Source: Thinopyrum elongatum
Taxonomy: Eukaryota > Streptophyta > Magnoliopsida > Poales > Poaceae
Length of the DNA: 64,000 bases
Assembly: GCA_011799875.1 (NCBI GenBank)
Contig: CM022297.1
Span: forward strand, 445,147,292 to 445,211,291
Reading direction: 5' to 3'
A model generated the notes under the pieces. That model saw only the letters and a program-made list of their open reading frames with translations, had not been told where the DNA came from and ran no database searches. Below, in pieces: positions 36,535 through 47,390 of the stretch (positions are counted from its first letter, which is position 1; each line of letters starts with the position of its first letter). The translations under genes were made by a program, and so were the position numbers.

Positions 36535-37460
36535 CATGCCCCCCTGTTTTTCGGCAAAGCTAGCATGCCAAAAAATAAATTGTACGGTGTTGGTTCTAAG
36601 GACGATGTCAACACTCCATCGGCCATTTATATGCTTAGGGTGGTAATTATATATCGGCCATTATTATTTTTGAATCCTTGATGCAAACTTGGGCGAAACC
36701 TTCTCAACTTCATTAACAATCCGATGATAAAGTTCCATAGATATGTATCTCAAGGTCATCCTCCGAACCATATTGTTCACCCTTTTGCTAGGATTTTGTA
36801 GATAATCAACAATAAACTTTCTCCAATCCTTACTTTCGCCTGCATAAAAATTTCATTAGTGGCCGAAGCTGTGGACTTCGGTTCGGCCCTACCTATGTTG
36901 ACAAGACGAAGCATCGGCTATTGAGAGAAATGAAATACACCATGATTAACATAGTAGCCGGATGCTTGCTGTGCCAACTCTTTTGAATTGTCATGTCTAA
37001 ATATATGAACAATTTTAAAGGAACTCAAGGTAAATTTTGCATCTAGACATACCCCAAGATAAACTATAAGTGATTCGTCAAAACATTGATAACCCTTGGA
37101 TATTTGTTGCACTACTCATAACAAATCACCGAAAGCCTGAATATGTATAGCACCTATAGCAAGTAAAAGATTCAATCCGAATAACAATGCATATTCGGCT
37201 TTGATTAATCATGTATAAAAATATTCTAAGCGGCATGATGCTTCAAAAATAGTACCATAAGGAGATATATAAACAACACCAACACTTTGGCCATTGCTAC
37301 GAATTGAACCATCAAAACATAATCTCCATAGTACTAAAGAGACAAGGCTAATATCAATATTATGCATGTCATTAATCTGATGTTCAGTAATAAAATCAGC
37401 TATGATTTGGCCTCTTATAGATCTCAAAGATGCATAAGCCAAATCATATCCAAACAACGT
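36535..37460 (-). pseudogene. RNase H region of T1 and linker toward integrase, broken
   Basis: On the minus strand from about 37457: LRSIRGQIIADFITEH, then LCFDGSIRSNGQSVGVVYIS, a stop, then AEYALLFGLNLLLAIGAI and QQISKGYQCFDESLIVYL, ending ELAQQASGYYVNHG near 36930. This is the order of the additional RNase H domain of Tat-lineage elements followed by the spacer before integrase. SKRVNNMVRRMTLRYI-like sequence near 36770-36800 continues the spacer, then coding similarity stops before the polypurine tract. The usual RT and first RNase H that should precede it are absent, so the region is joined directly to gag-side sequence. Confidence 0.65.
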
Positions 37461-37760
37461 ATAAGCCCCCTAGCCAATTCTGCAACTACGAATTGGTCTA
37501 TGCAACATGTATTCAATGACATCGGTCATGATGTCTCAACTCCAAAAAATTTCCATGAGCACGTACCTTGTCTCGCTCTCCAATCGAACTAAGGACGATG
37601 TCAGAATACTACACCAGCCATGCATTGACATACTCTTAGGACGATAGATAAATATCGGCCATTACCATGTAAACTTCATTCAAAGCACATATAGCCGAAA
37701 CAAACAAATGAAATGAAAAATCAAGTATTTTGGCCCTTTGGATCAGTAACAAACTTGTAG
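37461..37760 (-). other. Non-coding junction inside T1
   Basis: Low-complexity sequence with stops in all frames. The motif AGGACGAT ... CGGCCATT near 37590-37660 is also found at 36599-36675, suggesting small local duplications. This is where the protease-RT-RNase H block is missing. Confidence 0.5.
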
Positions 37761-38936
37761 CTAATCAAATGTATAGTGATTTCGTAATACCCTTTCATGA
37801 TGTAAGAAACTATATTGCATCCATGGATTAAAGTAAGCCCATTGAGGGTAACCAGTCATACCTGATGACGAATTCCATGGCATAGGCATTAATGGCATAG
37901 TTGAAGAATATGGATAATGTGTAGACTGAAGATGTTGAAACCTTCGGCTTGGTCTTTCATATTTTTCACTCTTTTCCTTCTTCACCTTTGCCACACTTCT
38001 TGTAATGGAAGCTTGCACATAATTCTTATTTTGAGCACTTCCTTTGGGAACCCATGCCATGTTCCTTTCTTTAATTTCTTGTGCACTAAGTTTTTGTAAT
38101 TTCTTCTTTTGCCAATATGATAAGCCGAGTGGGGACCCCGGCTGCGATTTTGTTTGAAGCAATGGCAATTCTTGTTTTACCTTGTGCACTCTCAACTTCT
38201 TTTCTTCAGATTTGGCACTTTGACTCTCAATAATTGGTTGCTTCGTCTCATTGCCTTTAGTAGCCAATGTCAACACTTTAATTGGCTCTTTTTCATTTGA
38301 GATCAAATCTGAAGTTGCACTCTTACGACCATCTCTTTTAACACGGTAAACTTGCTTCACCACCTCTTCCTTCTTCCTTGAGTTCTGGACCGATTCCTTA
38401 TGATTGAAGCGGTCTTTAACATGTGATTGTTCAAATGTTGATCCTCTCGAAGCTGCATAATGTTGGTGAGATGGTCTAAAATAAGATGGAGAATGTGCCC
38501 TTGTATCATACCTGTCCCATGATGGATATGATTCTATATGAGCATAGAGAGGCATCCACGGCATTGTCATTGGCGGACCAAAATAAGGATATGAATATGT
38601 TGCATTAAAATTCTCACTTTGCCAATACCGATCCTCATATTTGCGCCTTGGGGGTGATCTTGGATTCTTTGCATGATTTGGCCGATAAGCATTCTTCTCT
38701 TCACTCTTCTTTTGATATTTTTCCAATAGTTCAGCGAAGGTGATTTTTGACCTCTTACAGTTGCGCTTATTTCGTCCTTTGTTTTCTTTTGGTTTGCTTT
38801 CATCGATCATTGGATTTGCTTGCTGCCCCCCCAGTCCTTGGCGTCTCCATTGTAGCTTCGATGGAATTCTCGCCCTTAAGATTATGTTCATTATGCACTT
38901 CAACAACTTCTTTACTCGAAAGCTTGATCCCATCAC
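37761..38936 (-). pseudogene. T1 polyprotein segment: basic gag C-terminal/spacer region
   Basis: Open for 391 codons on the minus strand. Rich in Lys, Arg, Ser and Tyr, with LGLSYWQKKKLQKLSAQEIKERN near 38070-38140, a motif found in Tat-lineage Gypsy polyproteins of grasses between nucleocapsid and protease, and aromatic/proline stretches (PYFGPPMTMPWMP; YPQWAYFNPWMQ). It overlaps the end of the 38800-39234 frame and needs a frameshift to join it. No aspartic protease triad is visible. Confidence 0.6.
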
Positions 38937-39234
38937 CTGCAGTTTTTACCTTCTCTTTAAATGGATCGGCTTGAAGCAGCCGATGCAAAAACTTTCTGCC
39001 ATTGGGACCAATTGAAATAGACTGGTCATCTCTTGGTTTCTCAACAAATTTCAATCGTCCTTTATCAATGGCCGATTTAACTATTTGATGAAACATGTTG
39101 CAATCCTCAAAATAATGCTTGGACGAATCATGCAACTTACAATACATTTGTCCCTGGACAGATGGCTCAACATGGTGATCAAGAATTGTAATATAATTAT
39201 TTCTCAACAACAAATCAAAGATTTGATCACACAT
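38800..39234 (-). pseudogene. T1 gag/nucleocapsid segment with YCKLHDSSKHYFEDC motif
   Basis: 144 codons. YCKLHDSSKHYFEDCNMFHQ at about 39085-39145 is the Cys-His motif of Tat-lineage gag (CxxH...H...C with a following IDKGRL helix). It is preceded by HHVEPSVQGQ and followed by an acidic/lysine-rich linker. Out of frame with the neighbouring segments on both sides. Confidence 0.65.
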
Positions 39235-39362
39235 GTTTGAATTGAAGGTAAGTTTTTATTTTCTAGCCGATCTTTCTGTGAGAACGGCTTTGGAGTTAAG
39301 CAAACGAATGGTTCAGATTTTGCATTACCCCATTCGGCTATGCATTGTGTTTTGCACTCTAT

Positions 39363-40229
39363 CTACGATGTCTTTGAAAAGGAAATTATACTATCATCGG
39401 TTTTCTCAACAGAGTATAACCTTGCCTTTAAATTTCTGAAATCAAAGTAGTTAGAACAAACATGTCTCAATTGAGACCATGCATAAGCCAAGTATGAAGC
39501 AAGCAAAGCTACCCAATTAGATATGAACTTGAAATAAAGCAATGGGAAAAGCTTTGGCTGCAGTAATAAGTCACTATCAGTCTCTTTGAATGGTACATTA
39601 TATTTACCGATATGCATAGTAATAATTTTATTGCTAACAAGTAAATTGTCCTTCATCATTGGTCTTTCAAAATTACTTATAAGATTTTTCCTAATAGATG
39701 CATCAACAATAAAGTTGTGACCAAATCTGAAAATAGGTAAATCACTTGCTAGACATACCTCTTCATACACGCTAGTAGAGCATGATGGTTGTATCACTTG
39801 AATAATACTTTGCTCCACTTCTGAATGACTCTCCAATGCCTTGGCATCCTCTTTTCCTTCAATAGATTTGGTACACATACTATTTGATTCGACTTTCTTA
39901 ATAACCGAATTTTCTTTCTTACTTGAATCAATACTTTTATCTTTTTGAATTTCCAAGGCTTCTCGCTCTTGTCTAATTTTAGCCCACATCTCAGCTTGGC
40001 GAGCTTTAAACTTTTTCATCTCAATTTCCATCCACTCCTCATGAGATTGCCCCCCAATACTTTGAGACTCTTCCGGCAATGTGGTGCCAAAACTTTGCAA
40101 TTGTTTAGGGGGTACACTGGATGTTACAACACTGGGCGAATGCATCATTTGCACAACTCTAGCTTTTACAGCAGCAAAATCATGAGGCTTCCCGCCTTCT
40201 ATTAGTTCCTGACGAATGGAGTTGCACAA
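39363..40229 (-). pseudogene. T1 gag segment with charged helical region
   Basis: 288 codons on the minus strand. Contains EEWMEIEMKKFKARQAEMWAK near 39985-40055, a strongly charged, probably coiled-coil stretch, and a hydrophobic end (NWVALLASYLAYAWSQL near 39480-39530). It repeats the peptide PPKQLQSFGTTLPEESQSIG, close to PPTQLRNFGSISLPKESKSI in the upstream frame, so the two frames share an internal duplication. A frameshift separates them. Confidence 0.55.
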
Positions 40230-40258
40230 ATCCCAAGAAAATGTAAGCTTTTTCTCAA

Positions 40259-40915
40259 TTACCCAGTCTGGATATGGTTGCCCCCGATGCTTTTAGACTC
40301 TTTCGGCAATGAGATGCTGCCAAAATTTCGTAATTGTGTAGGGGGAACATGATATGCCACGGTAGTAGGTGAAGGCATTTGTGCTCCTGTAGAAGTTTCA
40401 CTTATTCGGCCATGACCATGAAGATGCGGAGCCGAATTATGGACATCAACAGTTGCGTATGGTGCCAAAATATTAGTAGCATGAGGTGTAGCATATGATG
40501 TTTGAGGGTAATTGGCCGAATAACTAGTAGTAACATGGCCAATTCCCCTATCCAACGACATGCTTGGATTAACATGTTGCAAGTTATTTGCCGATGAATA
40601 AAAAGGTGAAACACTATGTTGCATGCTATTGAAAGTTCCTACATGGGGTGTTTCAACTTGATTAACCAAACTCCTCATGTTGTTCATCGGCATATGGATT
40701 TGTGGGGTTGCCGATGCATGAGAGTTGGAATACATATGTTGCATGTTGCTAAAATTATATGAGGTAGAAGCATGGAGATTTTGTTGCATCGGCTCTTGCA
40801 CATAATTAGAAGCATGATTGATAAAGTTAGGGCTAGCCGATACATTATTCTCATTAGACGATCTAGCAACAACATATGCATTATTTGCATCTACATAAGT
40901 GAACTGGGTATTCAT
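40259..40915 (-). pseudogene. T1 gag N-terminal region, Asn/Ser/His-rich
   Basis: The likely start is the ATG at 40915 (MNTQFTYVDANNAYVVARSS), about 80 bases after the PBS; the open frame extends upstream into the PBS region without need. The protein is low-complexity (many N, S, H, Y, Q) and ends at 40259 after LPKESKSIGG. No enzymatic motif. It occupies the gag position of Tat-lineage elements. Confidence 0.55.
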
Positions 40916-40991
40916 ATTACCTTTGTAGATTGCAAACCCTAGATGATGATCTCTTCGTAGCAAGAACGGGTTGGAGACCGTTAGAAGCTTC

Positions 40992-41010
40992 TTCCCCAGC
41001 GGAGTCGCCA
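40992..41010 (-). other. Primer binding site of T1
   Basis: TGGCGACTCCGCTGGGGAA on the minus strand, the Arg-tRNA-type PBS of Ogre/Tat elements. Seven bases (41011-41017) separate it from the LTR. Confidence 0.75.
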
Positions 41011-41017
41011 ATAAGTG

Positions 41018-41942
41018 TGTTCACACACGAACACGTCACCGTGTACATCCAATGCCGAGGGTGATGCACCGCAGCTCACGTCAAAGAAGACCCGTCCAGA
41101 AGCGCGGTACGCAAGCAGTCCGGCAGGCGCTTTTGAAGACCCGAAACCCCACACGCCCGGGAGGGACCCCGTCAGGGCGCGCGGCGTCTATGGGCTGCCC
41201 TAGGTCGACCTGATCGCCCCTAGGGCCTCGAGGTTCGCCGCCTTGCAATGAAGAAGAACGAACGAAGAACGAGGAAGAAGAAGAAGAACAAGGGAGAAGG
41301 AAAAGTAAAGGTAAAAGATGCAGATAGATTTGTTCGATTGTGTGTTGTTGTTCAATCGGGCGTCACCCCTTAGGTATATAAAAGGCGGATGGACTTCCCG
41401 GGCAAGGAAAGGTTAGAATTCACGTTCAAAACCCTAGTTTGGGTCCAACTCGGAATCCAACTTCCCAAAATGGTTCGGTTTGCAACTTGCGGCAGAAAAA
41501 TCTAAAACCCGGACAAACATCCCCGGAGTGTCCGGCCATCCTCGGAGAAATCCAAAACCCGGATGATTATTCCCGGAGTGTCCGGCCATCCTGATGCAAC
41601 CGCACATTTTCGGCTCTAACTTTTGCATACGTACTCCGATTGAGACGTTTTTTATATCAAAATCAACCGTTTCGACGAGACGCACAACTTTAATGTTGAA
41701 ACTTTTTTCCATTTGAACGCATATTAATTGGGTTTTAAGCCATTCTTTGATCTGGTGTCAACATGAGCATCTCTGAACTTGTCATAACTTTTGCATCCGA
41801 GCTCCATTTTAGACCATCTTCATATCCATCTTGATCTTCTCGAAGAGAGCCATCTCATGGTGACTTTCAATAATAAGTTTGAATTAATCTTGACATAGCT
41901 TCAAGCTACACTTTATAATCATGCCACTTTTGAGCGTCAACA
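41018..41942 (-). repeat. 5' LTR of T1 (925 bp)
   Basis: Matches 35613-36534 with few differences, including the tandem ~49 bp units at about 41487-41592. The high similarity suggests this is one of the younger insertions here. Confidence 0.88.
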
Positions 41943-42857
41943 CACACTTAGCGTTTGGTGATGATATAAGTATAGTTGAGTTGTTTTGGTGGTAACCGAA
42001 GGATGTTCGGAGTCCCGGATGATATACCGGACATGACGAGGAACTCCGGAATGGTCCGGAGGTGAAGATCGATATATAGGACGAAGGGAATCGGAGTCCG
42101 GAAGTTTTCCGGGGGTACCGGGTTATGACCAGGAGAACCGAAAGGGGTTTTGTAGGCCCCCGCAAGTGTTGGGGGGCCTCATGGGCCAAGGGAGGGAGGC
42201 ACACCAGCCCACTAAGGGGTTGTGCGCCCCCCTCACCTCAGCTCATGATCACCAGAGGGTTGGTGTGCCCCCCCCTAGGGCTGCCTCCCCCTTGCTTGGG
42301 GGCAAGGCACCTAGGAGGGCCACCCAAAACCCATCTAGGGTTGCCCTTGTGGCTGCCGCCCCCCTAGGGAAACCCTAGGGTGCCTCCTCCTCCCCCCTTC
42401 CCCTCTATATAGAGGGGTAGAGGGAGGGCAGCCGCACCCATCTATGCCACGGTGCTGCCCTCCCTCTCCCTCGTAGCCCTATTCCTCTCCGTAGTGCTTA
42501 GCGAAGCTCTGCTGAGATTCCACCATCACCACCGCCACCACGCCGTCGTGCTGCCGGAGGACTCGAGCTACTACTTCACCATCGCTCACTGGATCGAGGA
42601 GATGAAGGCGTCATCAAGCCGTACGTGTGTTGAACGCGGAGGTGCCGTCCGTTCGGCACTTGGATCGGGAGTTCGCGGGACGGATCGTGATTGGATCGCG
42701 AAGACGTTCGACTACATCAACCGCGTTTCTTAACGCTTTCGCTTAGTGATCTACAAGGGTATGTATATGCAATCTCTCCTCTCATAGATATTCATCTCCT
42801 AGATTAATCTTGGTGAGCGTAGGAATTTTTTTGTTTCCCATGCAACGTTCCCCAACG
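41943..42857 (+). repeat. 3' LTR of A2, second part
   Basis: Continues after the right CACAC copy and matches the end of the 5' LTR, including the CTCTATATAGAG TATA region near 42403 and the terminal CAACGTTCCCCAAC. The GC-rich ORFs here are not genes. Confidence 0.88.
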
Positions 42858-43486
42858 ACATCATCACTAATAAGAGAAAGATACCGGAAGCTGAAATCTC
42901 CACCATGCTTACTAATTATTCTTTTAAGGATGGAGTACCTAAAAAACTGGGAGACCCAGGAATACCAACTATACCTTGCTCCATCAAAAGAAACTATGTT
43001 AAAACTGCTTTGTGTGAATTAGGAGCTGGTGTTAGTGTTATGCCTTTCTCCTTATATAAAAGACTTGATTTGAATAAACTCACACCTATTGAAATATCTT
43101 TGCAGATGGCTGACAAATCATTTGCCATACCTATCCGTATTTGTGAGGATGTGCCCGTTGTTTTTGCAAATGTTACTATCTTAACTGAATTTGTTATACT
43201 TGAGATGCCCGAGGACGACAACATGTCGATTATCCTTGGTAGACCCTTCTTGAATACTGCAGGGGCTGTTATTGATTGCAATAAAAGCAAGGTCACTTTT
43301 CATATCAATGGTAATGAGCATACGGTGCACTTTCCGAAGAAAAAATTCCAAGTGAATGGTATTAATGTTATTGAAAAATCTCCAACACTCACTATTGGAA
43401 GTTTTCAACTACCTCTACCTATTGCCAAAAAGAAATATGAAATGATTATTGTTGGGGACATGCATATCCCCATTGAGGTAACTTAG
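42858..43486 (+). pseudogene. S1 gag-end and aspartic protease domain
   Basis: Resumes S1 after the A2 insertion; the open frame from 42905 runs to TAG at 43484-43486. The retropepsin signature region reads CELGAGVSVMPFSLYKRLDL near 43011-43070, where Athila-type proteases have Asp-Leu-Gly, so the catalytic Asp is replaced by Glu here. The downstream SIILGRPFLNTAGAVIDC near 43228-43280 is the second conserved protease motif. It ends without running into a reverse transcriptase. In family terms it would cleave gag, but this copy is probably inactive. Confidence 0.8.
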
Positions 43487-44276
43487 TGTTTTACAAAAGT
43501 TCTTCGGTTTCATGCTAATCGAAGGTGGTTGTTAATAAGACTTGATCAACCTTATTAATGGATCATTTTTTAGAGGTATGAAGTTGATGAATTTAGTAAG
43601 CACAACCTTCTGCTCCCAACTTTTGTTCTCTGTTTTTCTTAGTTAAATAAAATAAAATGCCATGTTTTGTCTGTTTTCTGAATTTCCCATGCAATAAAAA
43701 ATGACCCAAAATAAAAGTTCTCAGAATGTCCTGAAAATTTAATATGATTTTTTACTGATTTTTTCTGAATTTTTGGTGCAAATAACATCAGAGGGGGGGG
43801 GTGCACCTGGTGACCACAAGACACCAGGGTGCGCCAGCAACCCAGGCGCGCCCTGGTGGGTTGTGGTCCCCACGTGGGTCCCCTCACTTACTTCTTTAGC
43901 CCATGTCATCTCCTACCTCCAGAAAAAAATCACCATAACTCTCTCTCTCTCTTATGTTCTTGCTCTCAAACCCATGGATTTCGATCTCTTTGCTCGAAGC
44001 TCCGTTTCCGAAACTGTTTTGGGGGATTGCTACTTGGTATGTGACTCCTCCGTTGCTCCAATTAGTTTTTGCTTTAGTGGTTTATAATTTGAATAATTAG
44101 CTACTCTTGGTGCTGCTGTAGATGAGCTTGCATGCTGAATTCTTAGAGTTCTAAGTAGTTTGAATGCTTAATATAGCCTCTATGCATCCTTATGAGTAGT
44201 TGCTATCAATCTTGTGAAGTTTTGTTGACAAAAATTTTGTGTCCCAAACTTTTTCAGAAATTTTTCGCAAATAAAA
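43487..44276 (+). other. S1 spacer carrying an LTR-like module upstream of the second ORF
   Basis: Non-coding. From about 43705 the sequence parallels the S1 LTR: AAAGTTCTCAGAATG (LTR AATGTTCTCAGAATG near 9612), then CACAAGACACCAGGGTG near 43815-43832 and GGCGCGCCCTGGTGGGTTG near 43845-43862 (LTR copies near 9710-9755). A G-box-like CCCCACGTGGG follows near 43868-43878 and a CT-rich run near 43940. It could be an internal promoter for the downstream ORF or a captured LTR fragment. Confidence 0.55.
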
Positions 44277-45505
44277 ATGCAATTCTTTAGGAGTTCTTCG
44301 AGGAGGAGGTCTATGGAGGAATCATCTAGTAGTGGCTCGATACGTCGGTCTTATGTTGAACCAAGCGCAAGCGAAATGCGGGATGCGACTATCAAATCAT
44401 GCTTATGGCCGTGTAACAATTTCATGGTGAGCGCAGGTATTAAGGAAGAATTTGAGGAATATGTTCAAAATACCGAGGTCGGTCCCTACATCGAAGATAA
44501 GTGCATTCAGCATCTCAACCTCACAGAAACGTTCACTAAGAAATTTAAATTTCATCCACGTGAGTCTAGAGTTTCACTTAGTCTTTATAATCATCCGTGT
44601 ACCATGCCTCTAGAGATGTTTTGTAATGCCTGCAAAATTCCATATTGGGGTTCGCTAGACGAGCCACCAAGATCTGAGTATGAGTCATTTTGACTAGCCT
44701 TTGCTACGGTGAGGATAGAGGAGTGACACAAGGTAGAATAAAAAGTATTCACTTCCCATCAATTCAATACTTTGCACTGTTTAATGGCAAATGCATCGTA
44801 GGCAAGCAAGATTGTAGCACACTATGTGCCCCTGACTTGAGCCTCATACACACTGCTCTGACCAGAATTAAACGCTATAATCTTGGAGCGATTGTTGCAC
44901 GAAGGTTGCAGCATAATGCCGGTAGTGGTTATTTTTATGGTGGGATGTATGCTTCTCGTTTAGCTAGAGAGGTTGGTGTAACACCTCTGCCTGATGACCC
45001 CATCCTACCTACTCAGTACTTAGACTTTGATGCCATGAAACGTCATAAGTTCCTTACGGGCACGCCCACTGATTATACTTATAACTTGAGGTTTAATAAG
45101 GAACCTGTTGTACCGGTTGTTTTGCCTGTGCCTGTTCTTTTTTATTATCACAGCAAAAGAAGATATTATGTCCTGGAGAATGAGGCTCGCGCGTACAATG
45201 CGGAGGTTGAGGCAGCCAGACAGGCTGAGGTCGTCGCACCAAGAGCCTCCATGAGCTATCACTCAGATTATTATCCAGGTTGTGGTTGGCAATTACCAAG
45301 CTACGCCAAAAGCCTAAGCTTGGGGGAGTATGTATTTCCACCGACATTACATTCATGTTCACACATTTCATTCCAGTTGTCAGTGTTCACACTTTTTCAT
45401 TGTATTTTCCATGCTAGATTTATTTCTCGCATTCTTTTTGTGTGTTTGAAAAACTTTGAGAAATTCAAAAAATGTTTCTTACTTCTTTTCAGTTTTTCTT
45501 TCTAG
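44277..45505 (+). pseudogene. Second ORF of S1 (ATHILA ORF-1-like), one frameshift
   Basis: Two frames, 44277-44693 and 44690-45505, join at a single frameshift near 44690 (ESF then LTSLCYGED). The protein starts MQFFRSSSRRRSMEESSSSG and holds PLEMFCNACKIPYWG near 44610-44650 and RIKSIHFPSIQYFALF near 44735-44785, a pattern I associate with the plant ATHILA ORF-1 family found in Athila-type elements. It is not an enzyme with known motifs. The end (45330-45505) is hydrophobic and Phe-rich and may be beyond the true C-terminus. The role is unknown; possibly a structural or envelope-position protein. Confidence 0.55.
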
Positions 45506-47390
45506 TTTAATTAGTTGTAGTATTAAAAAGAAAACCCAAAAAGATTTCCTTGTTCTTCTTTTGCTTGTTGGGAGCTTTCCCGTGTAAATAGTTTTTCTTG
45601 TTTTTTGTTTCCCTTCTTTAATTAGCTTTCTTCAAGAAAAAACAAAAAACTCCAATAATATTTCAGTGTGTTTATCTGAAATTCTTTTCTTTTTTTATTG
45701 AGTCGTACCAAGGAGAAGACCACGATGAGAATGTTGAGTGGCTCTCATATGCATTATTATTGATCTAACAAAGAGCCCAAATTACCTTGTCTTCTGCTTT
45801 TGAATAAAATGTTTGCAGATTCCAGCTTAGTCCACGACACTCTTGCACTATTATTATTTTCATATCATTCGGTCGTGCAAGTGAAAGGCAATAATGACGA
45901 TATTTGATGAACTGGCTGTGGCAGAGAGAAACGGGTATGAACTCAACTTGTTCTGTTTTTGTAAATATGTTTAACCTAGTATCCATGATTCAGCATATTA
46001 TGATCAAACATGTTTGCAATGACAATTATAGATTATAGTTTCTCATGCCATGCTTAAGTAGCTAGGAGTGGATAATGATTTATCTTGGATGCCAACATGC
46101 ATTAAAATGATTGTGATGTAGTATGATGATATGGTATCCTCCTCTGAATGTTTCAAGTGGCTTGACTTGGCACATGTTCGTGCATGTAGTTGAATCAAAA
46201 CCAATATAGCCTCTACGATATTTATGTTCATGGTGTTCATATCCTACTCATGCTACTATTCAATGTTAATTATGCATAACGCATGTTCATGACCATTTTC
46301 GCTCTCTAGCTGGCCGCTTCTCAACCTATTTGCTAGCCTTCGCCTATACTAAGCGGGAATACTGCTTGTGCATCAAAATCCTTAAATGCAAGTTATTCCA
46401 GATGAGTCCACCATATCTACCTATATGCGGTATTACCCTGTCGTTCCAAGTAAATTTGCATGTGCCACCTCTAAAATTTAAAACGAACATCTGTTTTGTG
46501 TGCCTGGACCGCTCATGGAGCGACAGGGGGCGGTCAGTATCTTCCATGCTAAGCGGGTTATTCTCATGATGAGTGTTTATTCACTCGTCCTTGCACGAGA
46601 GGGGCGGTAATAGGGATCCCAGTCCCGAAATTGGCTAGCCCAGGATTGTTGTTGGTATGGACGGTACCCGTGGACTCGACTAGCCGTGGAGTGTGTTTGT
46701 TGGTGGAGGGGGAGTAAACCTTTACTTTTATCGCTTGGGAACCGCCACTAATGTGTTTAGCATGGAAGATATTGATAACTCTTGGTCGTAACGTTGACAG
46801 GAAGGGTGTACCTCCCAAAATTACACTTATCTCTGTTTTTAAAACTTTGAGCTATGGCACCGCTGCAAATCTCTGCTTCCCTCTGCGAAGGGACTATCTA
46901 TTTAATTTTATGTTGAGTCATCACCTTCTTAAATAAGCGCCAGATCAGAGAGCACTATTGTCATATATACTCATGCATTGTGTATAGTTAATGTTGGATG
47001 CATCATGACTGGATCTTTTCTACCATGAATTACAATGTTTAGTCGCTGCTTGAACTTTGGAGGTGCTCTGCATTTATGTTTTGCGATCTCAGAAAGGGCT
47101 AGCGAGATACCACTATTGTCATATTATATCATGATTGTTTTGACAAAGTGTTGGCATTTGATATATCTTATTGTTGCTCACTAGTTGCTTATGTCATTGA
47201 TATGAGTTAATATAACTTTTAAGAGTTATTGTTGACATGGTTAGTCATAATCTTTGCTGAAAACCTGGGTGCTACTTAAGCTTATTTATGTAAACAAGAA
47301 CAAAAGAGTTCGTAAAAGTTTTTTCTTTTTCACTTTCAGTTTGTCAACTGAATTGCTTGGGGACAAGCAAAGGTTTAAGCTCGGGGGAGT
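45506..47390 (+). other. S1 3' non-coding region ending in the polypurine tract
   Basis: About 1.9 kb, AT-rich, with T-rich runs (45540-45680) and no convincing ORF. GCTCGGGGGAGT at 47379-47390 is the polypurine tract next to the 3' LTR. The GC-rich block 46500-46760 contains no recognised motif. Confidence 0.7.

Larger units (their letters stand above)
35613..41942 (-). mobile_element. Tat/Ogre-lineage Gypsy element T1, pol largely deleted
   Basis: Near-identical direct repeats at 35613-36534 and 41018-41942 flank a 4.5 kb interior. The target duplication CACAC is exact (35608-35612, 41943-41947). Minus orientation: PBS TGGCGACTCCGCTGGGGAA at 41010-40992 (Arg-tRNA type, used by Ogre/Tat elements) sits seven bases from the right LTR, and a purine tract ACAGGGGGGCATG abuts the left LTR. 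The interior keeps gag-like frames, a nucleocapsid-type motif and an RNase H region but no visible protease, reverse transcriptase or integrase. Confidence 0.88.
13095..42857 (+). mobile_element. Angela/BARE-type Copia element A2, inserted in S1 and interrupted by L1, L2 and T1
   Basis: 5' LTR 13095-14849, leader 14850-31360 (split by L1 and L2), gag-pol 31361-35305, polypurine tract near 35325-35335, 3' LTR with its first ~580 bp missing (35336-35612, resumed 41943-42857). Flanks are ACATT at 13090-13094 and ACATC at 42858-42862, a 4/5 target-site match, and the last LTR base has changed from A to G. Without the nested insertions the element is about 8.2 kb. S1's gag-protease sequence joins up across it. 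Confidence 0.9.
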
